Source: Henricia sp. BOLD:AAB3569 (lineage: Eukaryota; Echinodermata; Asteroidea; Spinulosida; Echinasteridae). From it: a DNA stretch of 64,000 nt. A program made the position numbers and the translations under genes. The stretch covers positions 310,001-374,000 of the forward strand of contig JBBELK010000015.1 of NCBI GenBank assembly GCA_037783545.1. The letters are read 5' to 3'. Below are positions 35,001 to 47,000 of this stretch, piece by piece. The notes under the pieces are model-generated. The model ran no database searches. It was not told the DNA's origin and saw only the letters and a program-made list of their open reading frames with translations. Numbering within the stretch: position 1 is the stretch's first letter; each line of letters begins with the position of its first letter.

Positions 35001-38000
35001 GTGCAATGGGCGCTTTTGAGGAATCCTTGGTTTCAATACCAGAAAGAAATAATAATAATTATTGGATTTGTCTTCAGGGTATTTTTCTTGTTTTTCCAAA
35101 GTAATGTTACATTGCACTATTCTGAGTTCATGTCAAAACCCAACTCTTGTTTGTTGTAATTAAAAGCCAGATGGGACATCAATCTGGAGAGAAACATGAT
35201 GCGTTTTGTGCAACCGTAACTAAAAATCAGTGCCAGATCCAGGCTCATTAAAGTATGAACACACAATGGAAATCCATGGTGATACTCGGATATGTACCAC
35301 CTGGAATTTATTTCTAGATACCGTGCAGAATTTTCATTGCTTTTTCATATTTTAATAGCCTGGATTTCTGATTAAGGTCACGTTGATTTTGATACCATAT
35401 CATGTATCATATTTTTTTCATTACCATTCTGAAATTTCACGCCCTAAATCCGTATATTTCCAGGGATATCATCAAAAATCCACTAAAGTTTAGTAAACTA
35501 ATTGATCCGGTTCCATAAAGCAGTGCAGTGATTACACCAACCTCTTTGCACGTTTGCTTCCACATGGGTCTTTCCACAGTAAAGGGGGGAATTTTGGCAA
35601 CACAGACCATATTTTCGAGGAAATACCTTTGTTGTCACACTATTTGTAACCCTTTTTTGGGCCTAAGTTATCTCTTCAGAACAACAAACTTATTTCTTTT
35701 ATTTTGAGATCAAAAAAAGATATTTTCTGGAAAATATGGTCTGTGTTGCCAAAATGCCCCCTTTACCGTGGAAAGACTCGCATCGAAATTAGGGATTGCA
35801 AATTTCCTGTTTTCTTTCCATAGAGTGTATTTCATATGATTGCTCTAAAAAGTGGTATAATTTACCCCACCCTAATTCAAGCAAGAATCACTGCTAAAAC
35901 CCTGTTTTCTCTCAACATATACATTTTAACAGTTTTTTCCTGATGACAGGAAAATCCCTTGTATACACCCAACAGAGTAAGCTCTGTCTACATTCAGCCT
36001 TTTTCTGCCCTGAGGAATTTTCTTCATAGAATTGTTATAAAAAATGAAAGCATGACACTGAGCAACATACACTGATAAAAGTAAGTTTTATCCCAACATA
36101 CTCTTTAGAAATTGGCTTCTATAACGTTTTTTTGTTGACAGGAAAATCCCTTGTACATGTACACAAAACAAAGTTACCCGTTTAAATTCAGCCTTGTAGA
36201 ACAGTTTTCTGTCCCTGGAGAATTTTATTCATAAGAGTTGTCAAAAAACTTAGAAGCATTGACAAGTTTTTTACCTAGATCTGAGGACACCGATAATTGT
36301 CCTGCCATTGTTTGCGTAGACAGTCCTTTGCAGTGTATGCCAATGCCTGCAGGCATCAGGCATTTAATTTTACTGGGAAAAAAGGTCTCCAACTACCATG
36401 ATTTAGGATGGTTTTGTGTAATTGCATAAAGGGTGATTTGTTTGCTTTGATAGAGAGTATACCTGTACCTGCAGTACTGCAAAGATGAAAGCGTTCTATT
36501 GCAATAGCCTACTTTTTGGTATTCCTGCCAAAGAAGTTCGAAAATTACAAGTGATACAAAACTCTGCTGCCCGTCTAGTTACCAGGATTAACAAATATGA
36601 AAATATCACTCCAGTTATGAAAGAGGTGCATTGGCTCCCAGTGCAACAGAGAATCAAATTTAAAATTCGTTGATTATTTAGATGAGCTCCTACGTGTCCG
36701 TGATACTGGCCGCTGTTTGAGATCGAATTCTTAGGGAAAATTGTATTTTTTCCAACTTATTGGTGGTAACAAGTACTACAGTGACACGGCATTCCAAGTC
36801 TGTGCACCGAGACTTTGGAATGCCCTGCCACTGTTAGTATGTGGTGCCGTTTCATATGGAATTTTTTAAAAATCTTATAAAACACTTTTTTTTTAGGAAG
36901 ATATAAAATTGTTAAATTATTTTTGTGTTTTGTACTTTTTAATGTGCTGTATTTTAATGTGCTTCTACTGTACATGTACATGTAAAGCGCCCTGAGATAA
37001 TTTGTATGGAGGGCGCTCTATAAGAATTTATTATTATTATTATTATTAAAACATTGCATTGGTGCCATACTGGGGGAGGAGCTCGGGGTTGGGTGGTTTG
37101 GGGAAAAGTGGGAGTGCATATCCGTAGGCTGGGAGGTTGGCTCTTGGTGGTTTAAACATAGCTCCATGGTTTAAACAAACCCCAACTCTGGGTCCACTTA
37201 TAGTTATAGACCATATTGAATAGCTGCCATCTTGAAGGGCAGTTTCTTTGCTCCTTGAAGACATATGCATGGTTGCACATTTTGTGCTTACATTGTCGAC
37301 CAATTTAAATGACAAAAGCTGCCCTACAAGATGGCAGCTATTTGATACAGTCTATTGTTTTGGGGTGTACTTAATGATATCATTGTTTCTTTCAATGACA
37401 TCATAGGTTTTTTATCATGTTATTGGTCCTTGCAAAAGGGGAAAATGGTCTACTTTTTGGTAAACGTGCTGCAATCATACTGCCAGCCAGGAGTGGGGGT
37501 GTTTGCACAATTGCCCATGCCCCTCTCGCTCCCCTAAAAACAAGACAGAGGTCCACTATTTTAGTGAAGGGCTCTATTTTACCTAGCAGTGCCATCAAAT
37601 GGCATGTTTCCACAGAATTTTATAAACCGGAATATAATACCAGGCTAGCGCTGAAACGGCACCGGCACGTTTCAACAGAGGGCAGAATATCAGTTTGTAA
37701 CCAATTCTACACAAGCATACAGTTGCTACCGGATGTCCAGAAAGTTTGCCCAGTGCAGTGGTTAAACACCTTATCCGATCGTATCGGTTTATTGTACCGA
37801 CGTGTTTCCGCGGAACTGAAACGCCGAACTTACCCGGAAAGAACTACCTCTGGAGCCGGGTACGAGAATCGGATTTTAGGTGGCTATCGGTTTATTAAAA
37901 ATCTGTATCTGGTGTGTTTCCACAATTCCCTTTTCGACCCAGATCGACCCGGATTTTTAGGTTCTTTGGAAACAGCGAAAGTAGTGTATTCCTGTGTTTT

Positions 38001-41000
38001 TCCCCAGGTGGATTATAGAAAAGAGGTCGGCATTTTCTTGGGTCCACGTCCACACCCCCCCCCCCCCCCCCCCCCCCCCCCCCAGCATATGGGTCAATAT
38101 TTACATTAGTGGAAAGTTGTGATTTGGTAAACAGTTGCAATAGATGTATTTCTAGTTGGTTTGTGGCAATTAGAGACATTTCATGTATGTACAAATATTT
38201 GTACAAATACGGATATGATAACAGTAATCATTTACCTCGATGCACACACACTGCGTGTCTGTACGTGTGGATTTATCTGCATTTATCCTTCAAATCTGCT
38301 CTGTGCTCAGCTCTTTTCAGCTGACTTTTCTCGCTTTTATGGGACTCATCCTCGTTAAATTCTGTATTCAAGGAAGAAAAAAGAGGAACAAAATTTACAA
38401 AAATTATTAATCTGTATTAGAGATAGGATGTTTAACCAAAATAAATTTAAAAATTAAAAACCAGTTTTGACGAACATTTAAACGAAACCCAATTTACAAT
38501 AATGTTTAGAGGGTTATTTGTAATGACTTCATGAAACTGGAAAAGCAAATTATATGGGGTCATAGTAAAATTTTGACCAGATAAAGGTTCAATGATTATT
38601 TTAGGGGCCTAGAGGTATTTGGGATATTGTTTATGCATCTACATGTATAATAGTATAAATACCAGCAACAATTTACAATCTTCAGTATCAGCCGAACGAT
38701 TGACCAGCTACCAATACTTGAAAGAATTGGAAACCGGTTTCTAAATTAAATGTAAATTCCTATCCTATTAATATCTGTATGCATGTATATGGAGTAGGCT
38801 TGGCAATTAAATGTCTGACACTGTTATCTAAGATAAGAAGCAGTTTACATGTATGATAAACTACCTTGCTTAAGGAGACAATCCTCCACATCCTGTACAC
38901 AATTGAAGAACATAGTGTAATTGCCATTTTCGTTCATTTATAGGTGAACACATTAATTCATTAAAATATGCTGTCTGCATACACTGTATAAATTTCCTAT
39001 TGGTGCTTCAAGAACAAAGAAATTCTTTCGATAGTCCTCACAGCATGTGGGACTTGGAAGTATGGTAACCGAAATACACACTACAGAATGTATCATTTGC
39101 GTATAATTTATTTCCATTGGGGTCAACCAAGATCCTTTTGGTCAAATGGTGCAAAGGTGCATCCATTAAGACAATAAATCATCTTTATGGCCCGACACTT
39201 ATTTGTAACAAATGCATAAAAATGTATATTTTCCAGGCCACAATGTGTGGATATAACATTTGTTTTTTTCTGGTAGAGTTTTATCTAACATGTGCACAAA
39301 AAAACATGAATTTAATTTGAAATCTTGACGTTGCCATCGTCTTGGGAGGGACAGCCTTTTCGCACCTTTTTATAAAGAATTGTACCTTTGTGCCTTTGCG
39401 ATTACATTTCAAGTCTTTTTGACCAATTTCTTTCTGGAAAAGGTAGTTGCTGATTTTACTCAGCTGTAGAACCTGGACTTTATCGATTCAAATTACATTA
39501 TGAGCGAAATTTGTTACATTTTGAGCGAAAGTTTCAAAATGTCACACTTGCACTTAGAAGATCGTACTAGTTTATTGAATTGTTCTCATTATGTTTTGGG
39601 TAGTATCAACAGATACGAGTGTTCGAGTCATGAGGCATATTCTATATATGCCGAGGGTGATCGTTCTCTGAAGTCCGGTACATGGAATGACCAACCTTGT
39701 ATCATTTGCAATGACCCAAAATTTTACTTCATGAGTTGACAAGGAAAACCACACTCAAAGTGTTGATGGTAATGGTATTCACGTTTCATAGGCGTAGGAG
39801 ACCAATCATGTAGACTACTGTAAAAGCTGAAATATTCGCGGTGGTTTTATTTTCGCGCATTTCGCGCACCAGACAGAGCCTGCGAAAATAACAACCCGCG
39901 AAAATATTGTTTGCAACAATTGTAGCGATCCCTGAAACAAAACATAATTTCCATCCGCGAAAATAACAACTCGCGAAAATGTCAGTGATGTTGAAATGCG
40001 CGAAAATATCTGTACACGAAAATATTGGCTTTTACAGTACCTTTAACCATAAATCTACCTTAACACTATGCATTAGAAAAAAATTGACGGTTGAAAGGGT
40101 TAACAAAGTCTGAATGGAAGCTCTGAATGTTAAAGGGTAGTGGTTTGTATAGGATAGTGGCATTACTACTCTTTGAAGATTTGGGGGAAACCCTTTTTAT
40201 TTCTTCATTCTTTCATTAAGCGTGTTTCTATTAAAGATCCGGAATTTTACCGGTGAACCCATTTACCGGTAAATAGCGGGTAACAGGAAGTTTCTACTGA
40301 GCTGCTCTATTCGGAAAATAGTACACCTTGCTGGCCTTCGCCACGCGCACATGCAGTGGGGTCATGCACAGGCATTGGATCAGTCATGTGTTTACCTTTC
40401 CTTTCCTGTATGCGCACTCGGGCGGATTGGTGAGTGTTTCTATTGACGCTTACCGGAAAAATTCCCCGGCATTTTCCTTCCTCGAGAAGGAAAATTGCCA
40501 GGAAAAATTGTCCCCGCTATTTACCAGAAAATATAGCGGATAATACCCGTTTCTACTGAGCAAATTTTCCGTCTTTTTTGTCATTATCCGGTAAATGGAT
40601 CTCAATAGAAACATGCATATTGTTAGTATAATAAAAATCCCAATAGCAGCCAAAGGCTGAATTGCAGATTATACAAATACTCACTTGCAGACATTTTAAC
40701 TAAAAGTGTGGATTGAGACTACTGATCTGGATACTACTTAGTATTAAGTAGCTGAATGATAAAATGGGGAATGGGACTTTTCTTGAATCGTTCTGTTCCC
40801 TGACTTTGCATTTCTAATCTTGGATGGTTGTCCAGGTAAGTAACCATGCAAATGACCCATCCATAAATCCTGACCTGCTTCCATCCAGACCATGCACAGG
40901 AAATTACTGGTCATTGTGAAAACATCCTATGAAATCCCGCCAGGACAGTGCCCTTCCTTTGCCCGTAGTCTTTTCCTGTATACAGTCACTTCCCTTGATG

Positions 41001-44000
41001 GACTTTCCATAATTCCTCCAGATTAGTTTTAGAATTAAAAGAAATTATCCTTTGGCCTCTGTTTATTTTCATAAACATGATAAAGGTAGTGCATAAAGCT
41101 GGCAATAAAAAAGTACTCCATCTCAAAAATGTGGAAGCAATAATGGTTTAGCGGATAGTGTGTACATGTAGGACTTTTGGGTGATAAGCCGATGGTTCGA
41201 GGTCTGATGACTGCTACCGTGTTTTGTCCTTAGACAAGACACTTTACTCCTCATTGACTCTCTCCACTCAGGGGTATAAATGAGTTATCAGCAAAAACTG
41301 GTTGAAAAACCCAACTAACTGCTATATAGCTGGGGTTGAACCTGCAATTGACTGGTATCCCATCCAGGGGGAGTAGCAATAATGCTCCTAGTCACTCCAC
41401 CATGGAAACCAACAACCTGTTGGGGAAACCCAACTACATGTACATGTAACTGCTGAGGGTAAACCTGTGATGGAGAGGGGGAGTAGCAATGCTCCTAGTC
41501 ACTCTATGGCCTAAAACTCGTGAAATGACTTAACCTACATGTACTCTACCTACACGACTCAGCAAGTATGAGCATAATACGTGGCATAGTGCTTCACCTT
41601 AGAATTACCAAATCTGCAGTTAGTTCAAAACAGTGGAGTAGTCCTTTTGCAAATAGCAAAACTCAATAGTTCCACTTTCAAAGTGTTTGTATTGGGACGA
41701 AAAAATAAAATTTCCCAAACAGTCGACTGCAGTGCTTCACAGGGATGCCCAACTTCTTTACACCCAATTGACTAGATTCAATGCTGGGTTGACAATACGT
41801 GTACAGATTTAACACCATGGCTCCATGACAATGAATAGTCTAAAAGCCAGAACAATATTTACATTCAGTAAAGACTTTTTGCAGTTGGTTACACCCAGGA
41901 GATTCTAAGGTCTGCTTGCCAAATATCGCACAATGGTGAGATTATTATAAATTCCAAGAGCAGAATTTTGAATGGATCAAAGGACGATCATTTGGAAGTG
42001 ATCTGAGATCATTCAGAAAGTGAAAGCAAAGGTCATTCTCGACTATTTTTTGGTGGCATGAATTAGTGGTTTAAAGGATTTCAAATTAGCTTTTGACCAA
42101 CCAATTCCACAGGACCTTGTATCTCATTACCAGATCTTTCACACAAAAAGTTTGAGTTTTCGCTGAGTTGTGGTTGACAAGCACCGGGCAAGGACAGGGT
42201 GGGGTTTAAAGTACACTTTGAGCCCAAAATGAGTGCACGGACTGACACTAAATAATGATCAGGAGTTTTCTTTCACAAAACAGTGGAAAAGGTCATAGAG
42301 TTAGTACATGTTTAAGTCCTACAATGGGACTTAGGAACCCTTAAAGCTGGGTGGAAATCTCCTTTCACGGTCATGGTTTTCAACAGTATTCCTTTCTTTA
42401 TATAGTCCTTTATGTACTAAGAGCATTTTATTCAGAATTTCATCCTGGAAAAGTCTTTTCCCGAGACACTTTTCACGCGAAACTGAAAACAAAAGGTCAC
42501 ATCAATCAACTTGAGCTACGTGTGTGACGTCATAGCGAGGAGACACACAGAGCTGCTTCACCGACTGTGGTCGTGTACCTAGCTCCTCGCAGCAAACACG
42601 TACACGTTGTATGCATGCACAGAACCACGGATTTTCCCACAGAGTTGCAAGTGTTACCACCAAGAAGGCACGAAGTTGGCATTTTATTGATATTAAAAAT
42701 GAATTCAGTGTAACAACTAACAACCACTGAGAAAATACACCGAAAACTTAAACAACTTTTACAGAAAAATAACGTCGACTGGTGGTTTATGCTATGTGGA
42801 AATCATGCAACTTGCTTTGCAAAATAGTGACGTCTCCTCACTATGACATAGCGGGGTCAATGCATATCAGTATGACGTCATCACCCCGTTTTTCATTTTG
42901 GCCTGTTGCCGGTTGACGAACACGGTCTAGTTTTTCATTTTTCTCTCTAATATAAAGTCAGCAATAAAGATAAGAAAAACGCAACTTTTTCAAGTAACAT
43001 CTGTTTTATAAAAATAACTTTCTTCCTCGCCAAGTAGCTTCAAGCTTTCAGCCCGGCTTTAAGATGCATCTTGGGATGTTTGCGCCAAGCTCATTAAATT
43101 TGTTTAAACCCTCAATTAATTTGAGGACAATGTGTCTTGGGGACCCAGTCATCGCACGTAAACATTATGGGCAAACAAATCGGGCTTGTTCCAATTAGCT
43201 GCGATGACATTAAAATGGCTGCCATTATTACTTTGTTGGTTTACTGCATACTTGTAAAGACCTATCTAATACTCGCTTTTACATAATAAGAAGAGACATG
43301 GCTTTATATATTTAACAATCAAGTTTAATGTGTGGATTTCAGCAATGGTTGGAATTAATTGTGTTGAGTTGGAATAAGGGTGTTGAGCGTGATCCAATTC
43401 CGTCCCTCACATGCAAGGGACGGAAATCAAGAGACAAATGCCTTTTCTTAGTAAACAAATGAAAACTAAAGTGAACCTGTTTGTTTACCTTCTACCGATG
43501 TTAATACACACACCCAGTTTATCACATGTTGAAATTGACTTTACAGTTTTATGCGGAAGTTGTTTTTATGCACGAGGGACAGAAATCAATAAAATTAACA
43601 AAAAATGTCATTTTTTACATGCATTTTCAACTATTTCTTGAAAATGTGATGGCACAGTGTGCCCAGTCAAATTTATTCTGTTAATATTTGTAATATGATT
43701 GTAAAATATGGACATTTCTTTTCAGATCAAGGTATTATTTTGATTAATTTAAGAAATTTTGAAATCTTCATCCAGTGTTTACCAGTTTTGGATCACGCTC
43801 TGTTGTAAAGTAGTAAAGACTGACAAATAATGGATAATTTGATTCAACAGTAGTTTTTTTAACTTATTCACAAATTTTGACAACATTTCAATGATATATC
43901 TTTAATTTCCGAGTCTTTAAAATCAGTAAAAAAAAATGCCTTCTTCGTGTCATTTTTATTTTAAGATTCTGGACCAAAAAAAAACGTTTGATTGTTATCT

Positions 44001-47000
44001 GAATCCTGTGCCAAGTTTTTACTACATGTACTTGCAGCTTACTAATCTGAATGGTTGATTTTCCAAGTTTTCTAAAGGCATTTCCTGCTGCCATCAGTAT
44101 ATGTTTACATTGGATGTGAAAAATCTGCCCCAAAGGTGTACGTATCATGACTACATCACGTTTACTCGTAATTCTATCTCGGATTTGCCAGTGGCAAAAG
44201 TCAAAAGGGGGATTTAGTGGTTAACAAAGTTGGAGCTAACTATTTGTACCCCGTGCCCTCAGGGATAAGCACTTGGCCCTCCCAGGTCTGTTTTGTGACT
44301 TTTATTGTCCCTCTTGAAGTGAGCTGTACCAAACAATTTTACTCATTTTACCTAACAAGTTCAACGACAGTGTATGAACTTCGTGTTTAAATGGTTTATT
44401 CTTTGATAACAATAATAGGCAAAAAATTGGTCGAAATATCTTGCCTGGACTGTTATAGGAATATAATTGGCTGTTCCGATTCGGGTCGGAACAGCCTTTG
44501 TTTTCGTTACGATTTTTTTTTTTTTTATTCTTTTCCTTCTTCCACTTTTTTCAGACGCTATTTCGGACACTTGCACATTGATGATTGACTTCAAACTTCA
44601 CATGGACATTGGTCACTATGTGAAGTTGTGCACAGTACTAATGACGTCATGATGACGTCATCACGTGTCAGATTAAAGGGGCATGAAGTTTAATAAATTA
44701 AATATTCAAAAATCAATAACAAATCAACCGTTTGACCTACGATTATGATTCCTTCGGCATATACGATGACTAACAAAGGTCTTTGAGATGCGCACACCCC
44801 TTGACCTTTGACCTCGTTTCCTATTGGTCAAACAGATTTTGCGTTGCCATTTGAAAGTGGTGCAAGATATTTGGACAAAGTCACTTGTGTTACACTTCGA
44901 CTAGGGTGGGGTATCTAAAAAATATGGTCGTGACCTTTGACCTTGCTCACTTCCGGTCGAAACCGGAAGTGGCCCTTAGTTTGAAAGTGAAAGGAGGTAT
45001 TGAGATGGGGTCAATGGTGTTATTACCAGAGGCCCTTAAGCTTTCCAAAAATATAAGTGATGACGTCATCGTACGAAATAGCGCCCTCTACCGACAAGAT
45101 GATTACGTAATTAAATATTCAAAAATCAATAAAAAATCAACTGTTTGACCTACGATCTTGATTCCTGTGGCATATACGATCACTAACAAATGTCTTTAAG
45201 ATGCGCACAGGGCTTGACCTTTGACCTCGTTTCCTATTGGTCTAACAGATTTTGCCTTGCCATTTGAAAGTGGTACAAGATATCTGGATGTGGTCAACTG
45301 TATTACACTTGGACCTAGGGTGGTGTATCCAAAAAATATGGCCGTGACCTTTGACCTTGCTCACTTCCGGTCGAAACCGGAAGTGGCCCTTAGTTTGAAA
45401 GTGAAAGGAGGTATTGAGATAGGGTCAATGGTGTTATTACCAGAGGCCCTTAAGCTTTCCAAAAATATAAGTGATGACGTCATCGTAGGAAATAGCGCCC
45501 TCTAGCGACAAGATGATTACGTAATTAAATATTCAAAAATCAATAAAAAATCTACCGTTTGACCTACAAATTTGATTCCTTCTGCATATACGATCACTAA
45601 CAAATGTCTTTAAGATGCGCACATGGCTTGACCTTTGACCTCGTTTCCTATTGGTCAAACAGATTTTGCCTTGCCATTTGAAAGGGGTACAATATATCAC
45701 GATGGGGTCAACTGTGTTACACTTCGACTAGGGTGGGGTATCCAAACATATAGCAACACCTTTGACCTTCCCTACATGTCAGATTAAAGTGGCATGTAAT
45801 AATATTCAATATTTAAAAATCGATAAAAACTCAACCGTTTGACATACGATCGTGATTTCTTCATATACAATCACTAACAAAGGTCATCCCGAACACCACA
45901 TATGTTTATAAAAAGGAGGGGAACAGCCATGTGTTCGTTTTCAACGAACACATTTCTAGTTTGATTTGGTTAGTTCCTTTTGTGCTTACAGTTTGTTAGA
46001 CGGTGTTGAAAGTTCCTTTCAATCTTAAATTATTTATGCTGAAAATGTTGTGATAAATGTCCCACTGTGTACTGTGCACATTCAAGCTTAAATTGAATCC
46101 AGGTTCAAAATGTATTGAACAGCTTGGTTTTTTGTTGGTTTTCCTTGTGCAGAAAAAGTGTCAATTAAATCTACTACACTGCGGGCACCGCCCCAAGGAC
46201 ACTCAAATTGCCGAATCTGTATTTGGGTAGCGTTTACACTACAAGCAACCTTGACGATTGCAGGGTTCAACCCCGCAATTGCGGGGTTCAACCCTACCCC
46301 AAAGGTGACTTGACTTTTTCAATTCACCTTTTGCGTTTATACTTAGTGCCTACCCGGCTTCAACTCCCCTTTTTGGAAATTGCGGAGTTCGATTCGGCAA
46401 AGGCGAATCGAGTGTAAACGGGGTGCTACATTTTTCACTCACCATCAAATTGGGGTTGATTTCAGTCTTGATGTACAAGTATTCCTTAATTTATTTGTAC
46501 GTAGTGACTTAATGCAGCTTAATACTTTTTGTATTCTTTTTTTGCAGACATATTTCTTTACAGATCAAGATGACCCTAATTACAAGCAAAGGTTAGGTAA
46601 GTGTCATCAAAGTTCAACACTTTTATCATCCCTGTTGGGTTTTGTTTGGCTTAAAATGCACCATATTCCTTTGAAATTTGTGACGAGCAATAAATTTCTG
46701 TAGTCTGTCCAAACAATCTATAACAATGAATTTGATATTTTGGTACACATGTATGTATGCGCTTGTTCTCCCAAACAATCGTGGACGTTTTAGGGAGGTC
46801 TAACAAAGAGAACAATATCGTCCGCGATTGGCAAGCGAACGTCCGCGATTCGCTCCTGTACAAAACCAACGAGAGTAAGGAAAAATAGACTATGTCCAAA
46901 CAAAAGAGGAACAAAGGGACGTCCGCGATTGTATGTGGATTCACACCTATATATGTACTTGTTAATGCACTGTGTTTAAAGACAACAGCTTCATACATTA

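Noticed and set aside
36485-36673. Host gene with reverse-transcriptase-like peptide
   Set aside because: It is the C-terminal remnant of a LINE, with frameshift, 3' UTR and TTA-repeat tail directly after it.
37417-38109. 230-codon open frame
   Set aside because: Runs through intronic DNA and translates the poly-C tract as polyproline; no conserved domain, no exon-like boundaries that fit Fringe.
44885-45505. Two similar 87-94-codon open frames
   Set aside because: They are the same 414-bp repeat translated twice; starts differ, no ATG-centred conservation, no known domain.
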